Part shown: positions 40,019 to 50,669 of the stretch, in pieces | Numbering within the stretch: the first letter of the stretch is position 1 | Layout of the letters: each line of letters opens with the position of its first letter | DNA from: Tritrichomonas musculus | Taxonomy: Eukaryota > Parabasalia > Tritrichomonadida > Tritrichomonadidae | Assembly: GCA_039105265.1 (NCBI GenBank) | Contig: JAPFFF010000063.1 | Span: 682,001-746,000, forward strand | Reading direction: 5' to 3' | DNA: 64,000 nt | The notes under the pieces: model-generated | What the model was told of the DNA's origin: nothing | The model's input: only the letters and a program-made list of their open reading frames with translations | The model's database searches: none | Position numbers and translations under genes: made by a program

Positions 40019-41743
40019 TTAAATATCGTGAACGATTTGCTTGTAAATACAGGGCCTTGCTCGACAAATTGGGCAACTTTGGTTTGCATTTATCCAATTT
40101 TCCAAGCAAGTAGTACAAACTCCTATGTGACCACACGGTAAAATGATGCAATCAGGTCGATTTTCACAACAAATGATACAAGTATCATCAAAACTTGAAC
40201 CGAAACCATCGGACACATTTACAATCTGGAATCTGCAAAGGGGACAGTGCTCATTATTTTTTAGAGCAATTTCAGCGCATTCTTGGCAAAAAGCCTTATG
40301 ACCACAATTTAATAAAAAACAATTTCTTTTTTTCACATGACATTTCATACACATTACTTCACCATCAATAAAAGAATTATCAAAAAGAATTAAATTGTCA
40401 TTTGATAATCTAGAATGATCATTAGTCACACTTTTGAAGGTTCCATTTCCACTGAAGAAATAGGAAGAAGAAGTTTGGCAATCACATTGTTTTAGACAGC
40501 CAGAAACATTATTATTTAGAAATTCACCTCCACCTTTATATGACAATTTTACCATCTCACATTTGACATCTTTAATGTCATTTTTTTCAGCCTTCATAAA
40601 ACCAGACGTAAAAATCAAAAATGCTTGATTTTCAATGTGATTTATTATATTGCTTTTAACGTACACTTTAGAACCGTTATATGCCTCAATTGAGGCGATT
40701 TTACAGTTAGTTATCAAATTGTTTTCGACGATACAATTTTCAGTGTCAGAAATTGAAATCCCGCTTTCTTCTATGTTCTCAATTTGAGTACTCTCAATTT
40801 TAACGTCTTTTGCATGACGTACACAAATTCCGCTACATTTGATGTCTCTGATTTTGTTCTCAAAAAGTGAAGCTGTCGATTTTGTGGCAACCGCAATGGC
40901 AGGATAGGTCAAATCATAAATTTCGTTATTTTTGACTTGAATGTTTGAGTTGTAACAATAAATGCCATTTCCTTTAATTCCGTAGATTGTGTTGCTTGAA
41001 ACGGTACCAATTGACTCGTCTGAAATTTGAATAGCTGAATCTCCAATTTGATTAAATATATTTTGATCAATGAGGAAATCTTTCGATGAATGAAGGATAA
41101 TTGCATTTTCTGATATGTTTTGAAATGTATTGTTTTTGATGACACATTGCGAATTCTCAAAGAAAAATCCGGGATATGCTATATCATAAAAAGATGAATT
41201 AAAAATTTCAATGGATGAATGGTCGGCCATATAAATCGCATTGCGTTTTGTATGATGGAATGTGGAATCTTTAATCGATATGAATGACCCACTATTAATT
41301 GCTATGAATGATTTGGTAATGTTATGTATTAATAAATGATCAGCTGCGACCGAACTGTTTTTATAAATAAACATACCTGGAATATCAATAGTATCTGTTA
41401 CAGTAACATGACTAAGTAAAACATCTTTGGAATTAAATATAGTGATAGCACCATACGATTGTTTGGCATTCTTTATACTGCAGTTCGTTAATGTTATATT
41501 ATTTGAATCTTGGATTAACAAAGATGTGTGAAAAGCAATGTTGGAAAATGAAACAGATGACGCTGTAATTTCGAAGAAATCACTTTTGATGACAGTATCA
41601 CAATTTGAAGTAATTTTGCATGATGAATTAATTTGATACTTATCATTGATCTGAAGAACTGGAGATTTAATGGTAATTTCTCCTGTAGATTCGTTTTTTA
41701 TTGAGTTTGATTCGTTTAAAACAGAGAGAAAATCTATTACCAT
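40019..41743 (-). CDS. Right-handed beta-helix protein with two C-terminal RING fingers (paralogue 2)
   Basis: 574 aa from ATG at 41743; an in-frame TTG (41755) upstream is rejected as a start. Residues ~50-440 are ~22-residue coils with repeated ISIxxSxxxIExSxIxNI-type patterns, a right-handed parallel beta-helix. RING A (CMKC ... NCGHKAFCQEC ... CPLC) and RING B (CIIC ... PCGHIGVCTTC ... CPIC) occupy the last ~110 residues; all metal ligands are present. It has the same architecture as the protein at 18599-20797 but lacks its acidic linker. I infer an E3 ligase with a beta-helix substrate receptor. The pair has diverged well beyond a recent duplication. Confidence 0.88.
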   Translation of the reverse strand: MVIDFLSVLNESNSIKNESTGEITIKSPVLQINDKYQINSSCKITSNCDTVIKSDFFEITASSVSFSNIAFHTSLLIQDSNNITLTNCSIKNAKQSYGAITIFNSKDVLLSHVTVTDTIDIPGMFIYKNSSVAADHLLIHNITKSFIAINSGSFISIKDSTFHHTKRNAIYMADHSSIEIFNSSFYDIAYPGFFFENSQCVIKNNTFQNISENAIILHSSKDFLIDQNIFNQIGDSAIQISDESIGTVSSNTIYGIKGNGIYCYNSNIQVKNNEIYDLTYPAIAVATKSTASLFENKIRDIKCSGICVRHAKDVKIESTQIENIEESGISISDTENCIVENNLITNCKIASIEAYNGSKVYVKSNIINHIENQAFLIFTSGFMKAEKNDIKDVKCEMVKLSYKGGGEFLNNNVSGCLKQCDCQTSSSYFFSGNGTFKSVTNDHSRLSNDNLILFDNSFIDGEVMCMKCHVKKRNCFLLNCGHKAFCQECAEIALKNNEHCPLCRFQIVNVSDGFGSSFDDTCIICCENRPDCIILPCGHIGVCTTCLENWINANQSCPICRARPCIYKQIVHDI

Positions 41744-41960
41744 TCTGATCAACAATCCAGAATCTTTAACAAAATTTTATATTCTGAAAAAGACGAAAAA
41801 TCGAATTGAAAAAGTGAGTTTAAAAAGTATTCAAAATAATTCAAATAGGATTTTTATTACTATTGAAATTTGAAAAGAGAATAAAAATTGAATATAAATT
41901 TATGAAATCCGAAATATTTTCATCAAAATATAATTACATTCTTGGTTAAATATATTAAAA

Positions 41961-42374
41961 TATAGCATCTTGCTAACGCCAAAAAATTTGGATTGCTAAT
42001 GACATCTAAAGCCAAATTTTTTGAAAAAAATATCTGCGAAAAAGAAAATAACGTTTATTGGTTATCTTTTTATTATATATTTTAATTAACCAAAAATATA
42101 AATTTTGTTCGTTATATTATATTTAAAATAACGTTTTTTTGTTAACTGAATTAATTAGTTTCATTAACCACTTTTTCATTGAATAAAAACTCATTGTCAT
42201 TAAGAACGGTCATTAATCACGATTATAAAAACTCGTTGTCATTACCATCGATTGATGAATTAATTCATCAAACAAATCAGCCAACTCAATTACCCTACTC
42301 ATGCTATTTTTAAAAATTTATTTGTCATTAAAATGTCGTTTTTTAGAAAAAAAATGTCATTAGCAGGATGCTAT
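41961..42374. mobile_element. 414-bp TIR element, TA-type flanks
   Basis: The ends TATAGCATCTTGCTAA and, in reverse complement, TATAGCATCCTGCTAA match at 15 of 16 positions. Internally GCTAATGACAT near 41994 is echoed inverted at the right end. The terminal TATA fits a TA target duplication as in Tc1/mariner-type elements. No coding frame. Confidence 0.72.
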
Positions 42375-43879
42375 AAAATAAACCGTTTTTAATAAATGCT
42401 TTGTTAGAGTTTAATCAGTTGTTTTTGTAGCTAAAATAAGTTGATTTTGAAATTTTTTCTATTTTTTTAAATTTCTGCCAAAGTTGCAAAGACTTTTTGC
42501 GTTTTTTTGTAGTTAATATTTTTTGTATATATCTTAGTATATAATTATTATTTTGTCATTATTTTTTATTTTATTTATATTATACAGTTATTTATTTATT
42601 ATTATATTAAATATGTATAATAAAATGTGCTATTCAATGAATTAAAAGCAATTTTTCATAAGAGTGTTTTTTTTAAATAAATCCATCATTTGATATGCTT
42701 TTGATTTGTTAAAAATAAAATAAATCATATATCTATATAAGAAGATATTATATAATATGTAGGATATTTGATTAGTTTCATATTACATTTCTATAATGAG
42801 ATAAAATTGGTTTTCATTCTATTTTTTGCATTTCTAAATATACAAATTGTTATTTAATAATGTAAATATTAATAGTAAAAATTATATATATATTTAAATA
42901 TTTTAAATCAATTTAATTTGAAAATGGCTCGAACAAAGACTCTATTTTTCTATTTTCATTTTATAATTTTTTTAAAACAAGCATTTTTGAAAAAAAAGAT
43001 ATATTTTTTAAAAATATAGTTATTATACATATTATATAAAACATGTTCCTATATATATCAAATGTTTTATAATTAAAATATTAAATAATAAACAAGATAT
43101 CTTATTTGTAAAATATTGAATTGAATATATTTTGTTATTATAGATAACTTTTTAAAACGAGATAATTGGCTTTTTTATTGGTTTATATTTTACTTTGAAC
43201 AAATAAATTAGTAAAAAGTGAATGCTTTTTCATATATTTATTTTATTTTCTGAAAAACCGTATTTTGGTTTATTATAAACTATAGAATTTGACTATTCAA
43301 ATTTCGCATTGAAAAATTCTATTAAACCTTTTTTTTATTTTATTATTCTATCAATTTTACACTAATTTAATTTATGATTATCTATATTCAAATGTAAAAT
43401 ATATTTATAATATGGCATTATATATAGTATGTTAAGAGGAAATATAAAATATATAATATTCAAAGAAAATAATATATTAAATTTATCTATATATATTGAT
43501 TTTAATAATTGAATGATTATATGGAGTATAATTCAATGATCTTATCCTCTTTAAAAATCTATATTTTTGCAAATAAACTTATATTACATATAAATAATAT
43601 ATACAAAGATAAAAAATGAAAAATAATACAAAATAATAATTTATATTATAAAAATTTCATATTTATATAAATTTTCAAAATTGTTAAAAAAAAAATTTAT
43701 CGTAAAATTTATTCTATTTAAAAAATTCAATTATTTTTTAAAAAATAAAATAAATATATACCATCCATTATCTAATAATATCTAATAAACATATAATAAA
43801 TAATATTTAGAATAATATTAAAAATATTGATATGCATATAAAATAGATTTCTAAAAAAAATCCTACTCCTCCCACCTCT
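42375..43879. other. Intergenic, no gene seen
   Basis: 1.5 kb of extremely A/T-rich DNA with many TATATA and AAATAAT runs; no frame or repeat family recognised. Confidence 0.5.
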
Positions 43880-43887
43880 TTTCTGCC

Positions 43888-44343
43888 TAGGCTTGTTATT
43901 CTGATATCAATTATCAGCTTTGGCACTTTTTTTAACTCAGATAATCGATAATAAAATGCTATCGATTGGAACTTTTTATTGATGAATTCGATTATCAAGT
44001 ATGAAATGTGATACAAAAAAAATATGCTTTTGATATCGAATCTTGATTAATCGAAATTAATACCTGAAAAAAACATTAAAAATAGTATTTTAATGGCATA
44101 AAATAAATATATTCTAACTTATTATGTAAAAAAATAAGCTTTTATTAAATTTTATAACGGATATGTGAATTAATCAGTTAAAAAAGTTTACAAAATTTTA
44201 ATACGTTAACAAATTTTCAATATTGATAATCTATCTTTTATTTTTATTCATTATTGATATCAGAGAATAAATTTTTGATTTGATATTGATATCAGAAAAA
44301 GGGATCAATTATCGATATCGAAAATCGAGACTTAACAAGCCTA
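43888..44343. mobile_element. 456-bp TIR element, family A copy 3, 8-bp target duplication
   Basis: The ends TAGGCTTGTTATT and TTAACAAGCCTA are a variant of the family A ends. The interior has the same GATATC/ATCGAT words but is shorter and diverged. Flanked by the 8-bp repeat TTTCTGCC (43880-43887 and 44344-44351). Its right edge is 68 bp upstream of the ankyrin/LRR_5 gene ATG. Confidence 0.9.
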
Positions 44344-44411
44344 TTTCTGCCCAATAAAAAACATATCATTACTTATTTTAGCAATATTTATATATATTAA
44401 ATATATAGACT

Positions 44412-46385
44412 ATGACAATTAATAGTTATTTGAAGTTAATGAAAGAGTTACAAAGTAAATTTTTAGATTATATTGATAATTCAGATGTTGATATCCAAAA
44501 TTTCACTAATTTTTATGAAGCAAACAAAATTGACATAAATTACGAATATTTAAAAGATTTATTTCATCTTATATTGAAAGTTGCCAATAATCATCATCGA
44601 AGTCCAATGTTTTTTGTCAGGATTGAACAAGTTTTATTATATTTTAAAGAAAATATCAAACAGTCTTTCTCGAACGAAGATATATCAAAAATATTTAAAA
44701 ACAACAAACAAATTCTACTTTTACTCATTAAAAATCGAATAATCTTACCAACAAAATCTATTTGTAAATATATTATTAATAAGAATAGATCATTCTATAG
44801 CCAATTTTTATATCCAGAAATAATGCCTTTTATTGATTCTGAAATAAAGAAAAGTATAGAAGAAGAAAATAAAATTAATTTTATCTTCGATTTTGATGAA
44901 AAAAGGCAAATAGGTGAAAATGATAGTTATATTTGTACATTAATTCGAAAAGATTTAATTGATGAATTTATTGTTCATGTTAATCGGACAAACATATCAT
45001 TAAATTCGATAATCAATCAATCCATTTTTGAAACAAATAATTTTTTATTAACAAAAACTCCAACATTAATTGAATATGCTTCTTTTTTTGGTTCAATTCA
45101 GATTTTTCAATATTTAAGATTTAATCAAGTTGAAATGGATCCTGATTTGTGGCTTTATGCAATTCATTCCAATAATGCAGAAATGATTCACTTACTTGAA
45201 GAAATTTCGGTTCAACCTCCAAATGACTCTTTTGAACTTTGCCTTGAAGAAGCAATCAAATGCCATCACAATGAAATTGCAAACTACATTATGGATGCTT
45301 TACTTGATGTAAAAATGAAAGATGAATTTTATGAAAATACAATTGAATGCAGTTTTCGATTTTACAATTATGCTTTTTTTCCTCAAGATTTGCATAATAA
45401 TAAATTATTTTTTTATATCAATAAATACAATTACAATTCAATTTTGAATCATTATATCAACGAGAAAGGAGAAAATGAAATAAAATTACAAAGTGCAAAT
45501 CCGTCAATTGAAAATGCAGAATCAAATAATAATATAGAAAATTTGTATTATTTACTTTCAAAACAATCAGAAAAATATGCTCACCTATTTGATGCTTTTG
45601 ATAAATTAACACAAATAGTAATCCCATCATCTATAACAAAAATTGAAAAGCATGCATTCGATAATTTTATATCACTTCAAGAAATTATCATTCCATCTTC
45701 GGTAACAAAAATTGAAAGTTATTCTTTCAATGAATGTAAATCTCTTAAAGAAATAAAAATTCCATCTTCAGTAAAATCAATTGGATGCAATTCTTTTTGC
45801 AAATGTTGGAAATTACAAAAAGTATCATTTTCTTTTTTATCATCTTTGAAAACAATTGGAAGCTATGCATTTTATGAATGTTTATCAATTAAGCAAATGC
45901 TCATTCCTTCATCTGTAGAAGAAATTGGTGAACGTTGTTTTAATTATTGCTCTTCATTAATTCAAATAAATCTTCCTTCTTCAATAAAATATTTGGGACA
46001 AATATTATTTGAAAAATGCACTTCTTTAGATAATGTCATTTTACCTTCTTCTTTAAATTATATTCCATATTTTTGTTTTTTAAATTGCACTAATTTGAAA
46101 CATGTTTCAATTCCATCTTCTATCACCACTATTAAATGGGGTGCATTTAATAAGTGCTCTTCACTTAAAGAAGTGTTCATTCCTTTTTCTGTAGAAAGAA
46201 TTGAAAATTTTACTTTTTGTCAATGCTCGTCCCTCGTTAAAATTACAATTCCACCATTTGTAAAGATGCTCGATGAAAATGTTTTTGATGATTGTTTATC
46301 ATTGAAAGAAATAATGCTTCCGAATTCTATTAAAACTAAATTTATTGCAAGAAATGGAGTCAAATTAGTGTTTTATGCCACTTAA
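44412..46385 (+). CDS. Ankyrin/DUF3447-type plus LRR_5 (BspA-like) protein
   Basis: 657 aa. Residues 1-~370 are helical, with LIEYASFFGSIQIFQYL near 225 and AIHSNNAEMIHLLEE near 255, the wording typical of trichomonad ankyrin/DUF3447 proteins. Residues ~395-640 contain about ten LRR_5 repeats of 23 residues (IPSSVTKIESYSFNEC...SLKEI pattern). There is no signal peptide or membrane helix, so this one is probably cytoplasmic, unlike the surface BspA proteins. The TIR element 68 bp upstream may have supplied or disrupted its promoter. A kinase fragment follows 134 bp downstream; related proteins may carry ankyrin, LRR and kinase parts in one chain (inference). Confidence 0.85.
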   Translation: MTINSYLKLMKELQSKFLDYIDNSDVDIQNFTNFYEANKIDINYEYLKDLFHLILKVANNHHRSPMFFVRIEQVLLYFKENIKQSFSNEDISKIFKNNKQILLLLIKNRIILPTKSICKYIINKNRSFYSQFLYPEIMPFIDSEIKKSIEEENKINFIFDFDEKRQIGENDSYICTLIRKDLIDEFIVHVNRTNISLNSIINQSIFETNNFLLTKTPTLIEYASFFGSIQIFQYLRFNQVEMDPDLWLYAIHSNNAEMIHLLEEISVQPPNDSFELCLEEAIKCHHNEIANYIMDALLDVKMKDEFYENTIECSFRFYNYAFFPQDLHNNKLFFYINKYNYNSILNHYINEKGENEIKLQSANPSIENAESNNNIENLYYLLSKQSEKYAHLFDAFDKLTQIVIPSSITKIEKHAFDNFISLQEIIIPSSVTKIESYSFNECKSLKEIKIPSSVKSIGCNSFCKCWKLQKVSFSFLSSLKTIGSYAFYECLSIKQMLIPSSVEEIGERCFNYCSSLIQINLPSSIKYLGQILFEKCTSLDNVILPSSLNYIPYFCFLNCTNLKHVSIPSSITTIKWGAFNKCSSLKEVFIPFSVERIENFTFCQCSSLVKITIPPFVKMLDENVFDDCLSLKEIMLPNSIKTKFIARNGVKLVFYAT

Positions 46386-46519
46386 TATTTTGAAATAAAT
46401 AATATTATTTAAATCATTCAAATTTTGAAGAATATATATTGGATTACTGTATTTAGCTAATTAAAAAAAATATATTTCTCTATTATTTCTATAAATATGA
46501 TTATAAAAAGGATTTATAT

Positions 46520-46837
46520 TTGATCATTTCAAGTAACAAATATAATGAAAAAGTCGATGCTTATTCTTTCGGTTTCATTGTTTATTTCATCTTGAATGAA
46601 GGAAAACTTCCTGATGTTGTTAATGGAGAGGCAATTATTCCTGATAATTCAGAAATGCTCACAAAGCAGTTACTTGAAGCTTGCTTGGAAAATGAACCAA
46701 GTAAAAGACCAAGTTTTTCAATCATTTTGGAAATACTGGAGCAAAACAATTTCAACTTGGTTTCATTATCAGATCAAGAAAAAGAGGAGCTATTGAGATA
46801 TTTTGCTGGATATAAAGCATTGATCCATTCTCATTAA
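46520..46837 (+). pseudogene. Kinase C-lobe fragment
   Basis: The frame reads ...SSNKYNEKVDAYSFGFIVYF and ends with ENEPSKRPSFSIILEIL, the C-terminal lobe (helix F to helix I) of a TKL-type kinase. The N-lobe, HRD and DFG motifs are missing, and no ATG precedes the homologous part: the nearest ATG upstream (46498) is in another frame. So it is a truncated remnant. It may have been the kinase end of the neighbouring LRR_5 gene or of a separate gene lost by deletion. Confidence 0.78.
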
Positions 46838-47807
46838 AAATTGAAGTTGCAAATGAATTCTAGCTTTTATTAAATAAAAGTTATCACATTTTAAATTAAT
46901 ATGGTTTAGATTCATTTCAAATACTTTTTATGAGTTATTAGATTGTCTGGTATATTTATTATTATTTGCCATTTGATATATTTCAAAAAAGGGAATCGTA
47001 TTTTTCTTACCATCTTTTTATAAGTAAAAACTTTTTGAACATAATAACGATTATTTAATCAACTTTTTGAATGAGTATTTAAAATAGAATCTTTTTTGAT
47101 AAATGATATTGAAAATATATTGCACTAATTTATAAATGGTTTATGAAGCTTTAGAGTTCTACTGCAGTGCTTCCTTTTATACTCGTAATTTTAATCATGC
47201 ACTCGTTCTCAAGTTTTTTTTTTTTTTTTTTTTTTTAAGGGTGTAGTCCAATTTTCAAAAACCTATTTTTTTTATTCTTTTTTAAATATTTGGTTTGGGT
47301 ATATAATTTGAAGAATATATATTCCCATGATTTAACTTAATATCTTTTTTTCTACTCGAAAAAAAAAAGCATTGAATTTGCAATTTTTCAATGCATATTG
47401 AAATTTTTACCCTTTTTTGAAATTTATGTTTTCCCAGGAAAAAGTGGTGAAAATGATTTTAAAAATAAAAAACATCATTTTTTTTAAATAAAAATTGTTT
47501 GTTATAAAGCAAAGTATCCAAAACGAGAAAAAAAATGAATATAGGTGCAAAATAAGTAAATACATGATTTTCACTGTACAAATATTTGCAATAACAAAAT
47601 ATTTTATAATATATTCATTTTTAAAGATAAGAAAACTAGAAAATAATATTTAAAATGATTATTTTATTTTTCAATTAATATAAAAATAATCTATTCAAAT
47701 TTGAATATATAAAAAAACGATAAAAATAAAGCATTCAAAAATAAATAATATTGTGTTGCTTTGTTTTTTGGTATCAAATTTAATGATGCCAGTTCATTTT
47801 TTATATA
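46838..47807. other. Intergenic with dispersed repeat and poly-T run
   Basis: No gene. GGGAATCGTATTTTTCT near 46989 is shared with 11855-11880. A run of about 23 T lies at 47216-47237, followed by AAGGGTGTAGTCC, similar to AAGGGTGTACTGC near 24410. Confidence 0.5.
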
Positions 47808-48272
47808 ATGCCACCAAAAACAAGAAGAGAAAAGCATTCGATTGAAGCAGCTAATATTCGATGGGAGAGAAATCATGTTCAGAGTGTTAATGAATATCCA
47901 GAACCACATATCATTACACCTCAGCAAGCAGTAATGGGCGCATTGGTTTCAGGTACTACATATACTTCGTTTTCAAGAGGACTGGCAGTTGCGAACATTG
48001 TTTGTGGAACGAAAGACAATTTCTATAAAGAACAACCTAAGTTGCTAGATTGTATAATCAATGAATCTCAAAAAACGATGAGCGAAGCAATTGAGGAAGA
48101 GTTGAACAATAATCCTGATGGCTCAATTGTCTCATTCGATGCAAGGTACTCTTCCAGGAGGAAGGCGGTACAATGCTCAACATCATTCATTGGAGAGAAT
48201 GGAAAGGTCCTCCATGTAGAGCATGCAATCGAAAATGAGAATTATTATGCTTTTTTTTGTGAATTATCTTAG
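47808..48272 (+). pseudogene. N-terminal fragment of a Mutator-domain transposase
   Basis: 154 aa from ATG at 47808. The second half has IVSFDARYSSRRKAVQCS followed by GENGKVLHVEHAIE, the pattern of the Mutator-like transposase domain, where the Asp is the first catalytic acid (VsxDGxWxxRG...GKVLD). The frame stops at 48272, before the other two catalytic acids, exactly where an opposite-strand fragment ends. It is therefore truncated and cannot be an active transposase. The family call is inference from one motif. Confidence 0.5.
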
Positions 48273-48950
48273 TCACATGGCTTCCATTCTTTCGCCATTT
48301 AATGAAGACAAAATTTCTTTTTTGATATCAATTTCTATAAAACATTTTTCTGGGTCATATAAATAATAAGTGATAATTGGAAGATCTGATAAGACATTTG
48401 TAACATTTGCTAAAATTGCTTTCTTTTCGATATGATCTAAATGAAAAGCAAAATCTTGTTGTTTCGGGCAAATTTTTGGTTCTCTATGATCAAATCGAGT
48501 TGATTTCACTTCAATATAATATTGTTTGCCTCCAAAATCAGTTGCAACTATATCAAAGCGACCTCCTTCATCATGAATATAATACCTGTGACCATTATTT
48601 AAAATAATGGATGGATTTAATGGATCATCTGAATGCGCAGTCCATGATATATTAGAAAAGCATCCAAGTTTTTGCAAATCTTCATATATATAGGCTTCTC
48701 CCATGTAACCAACATTAAATGAAATTTTAATTTCACGTTTGAAAATATATATCCATAATTCAGATTGCTTTCGTTGAAGCTTTATTTTATCATAATCTGG
48801 ATTTAATTCTCGGTTTTTTAATAGATTCTTTTTTCGTACATTTTTAACAATTTGAAAATCAGATTGACTTTTAATAATTATCTTTAGCTTCTTTTGCGAC
48901 TTTTTGCAATCTGTTTCTTTTTTGAGAGGACCTGCCCTCCGAAAATATAT
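48273..48950 (-). pseudogene. C-terminal fragment of a NOV-like protein with DUF3883 nuclease-fold domain
   Basis: The ATG-initiated frame is 48273-48704 (143 aa), but the same frame stays open another 82 codons upstream to a TGA at 48951-48953, with protein-like sequence (KKNLLKNRELNPDYDKIKL...). The domain has GEAYIYEDLQKLG, RFDIVATD and YYIEVKSTR, the DUF3883 (NO VEIN C-terminal) signature; Asp and the Glu-x-Lys match a PD-(D/E)xK core. In NOV-like proteins this domain follows a large ATPase-like region, absent here. A TIR element begins 25 bp upstream of the break, so the 5' part was lost or displaced. It could still be expressed from an internal ATG. Confidence 0.6.
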
Positions 48951-48975
48951 TCAAAATTTTGAATTCAAACCGTAT

Positions 48976-50441
48976 TATAGTTGGTGGACATAATTCTGTT
49001 TTGGAGACATAATTATGTTTTCACATCATTTCTATATATTCAAATTGGACTTTTAAAAAAACAATTGTAGAACAATTAATATCATATTGGATACATTCTA
49101 TTCCCCGATTTTCATTCACTTTTATCAAACTAAATTTGATCATAAATATGATATCGAATTTATAATTTCTGAATATTTTTTTATTATTTGAAAAAAATAT
49201 AATTTACTTTTCATCTATAATTAAAATGTATCATTATTATTTATTGAAATAAAATAGATAATTAGAAAAAATGGTTTCATTTTCATTTCACTACTCAAAA
49301 AACTCATTTCATATCACATTTCATTCTTTTACCATAAAAAAAAGGTTGTTTTAATTTGCTCTAACATAGTTATTATTTTAGAATATAATGGATATATTAT
49401 ATTTTAGAAAAAAATTTATTGAAATAATAATTATATAAAAAGAAAAAGTGTTTTCAAAATATGACAAAAATCATTCATACAAAATTACTAATTTTGAAAA
49501 ATGAGTTTATTTTATTTCAAATTAGATGCAGTATTAATCATCTATATGATGCATATAATATATTAAATATAATAATATGGTTGAAAAAGAATCAATCTTG
49601 GAAAAATTTCATTTTTCTTTTTTTCATTCAAAATCATTCATAAATCACTCATGCATAATTGATATGATTTCAGAATTACATTATTTGATAACACATACAA
49701 TGAAATATATTATTAATCCTCTAAAAATCATTGTTGCCCATCAAGATTTCAGGTTTTTCTAAGAAATATACAAATTTCACTTTTTTATTTTTTCTATTAT
49801 AAAAGCATTAAAAATAGCAATTAATCAATAAATATTAGGTAAGTATAGAAGAACTATTAAAATAATGAAAATAATTTCTCAATGTCTAAAATTGAAAGTC
49901 TTTTTAAGTTATTTCAGAAGTTACTCTTTTTCATTAAGGTAATAGATCTTGAGTAGAACCGCCAATTTTATTCTTTCAATATCATTATACTATATGCATT
50001 ATATCAAATATTTAAATAAAAATTTAAAAGTTTTTATTTTTTATTGGAAAAAAACAAAAAAGTGATATGATTTTTAACTTTATTTTGTGCATCAAAATTT
50101 TCTTATATGAAAGTTTTTAGATATCAATTATCTGACAAAATTATATCATTACTGATTATGAATTAATGATATTATTATTAAATCCCAAGTTTCAATTATT
50201 GAGAATAAAATAAGCATTTTGACTTTTTTTTACATTAATGGCAAAATTTCATATAAATCACAAATATAATGGCTCATTTAATTAAATAATGATGTACATA
50301 AAATACATTAATAAAGTATATAATATTATCAAATTATCTTTAAAAAGTATTGAGAAAAATGTGTTTTATTTTTGTGTACCATTCAAAAAGTTGAGCAAAC
50401 ATGATTATGTCCCAAAAACATAATTATGTCCACCAACTATA
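48976..50441. mobile_element. 1,466-bp TIR element, TA-type flanks
   Basis: The ends share TATAGTTGGTGGACATAATT and continue similarly for about 42 bp (TGTTTTGGAGACATAATTATG on the left; the right, reversed, reads ATGTTTTTGGGACATAATCATG). The terminal TATA suggests a TA target duplication as in Tc1/mariner-type elements. There is no transposase frame inside; short frames at 49461-49762 look like chance. Confidence 0.88.
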
Positions 50442-50669
50442 TGTTTTTTTTTTAATCGATTTTATAATCAACAGTATATTGATTATATATCCCCAGTTTT
50501 CAATGGCTGGTAGTATCACTATGCTCATGAATGATGACCCCTTTGAAAGTAATCGGTTTCCCGTTAAAAAGTAAACGAGAAATTTTTTGTGGAGTTAATA
50601 AAATCGATCTAAAAAAAAACAAATAACGGATTTTATGGAAATGTTATATAAAAAATTTATAAGTTTATC

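Noticed and set aside
41753-41755. TTG as start of beta-helix paralogue 2
   Set aside because: Non-ATG; ATG at 41743 is four codons downstream and keeps the whole helix.
49461-49762. Two ~60-aa frames inside the 1,466-bp element
   Set aside because: Asn/Ile/Lys/Phe-rich, overlapping each other, no transposase motif.
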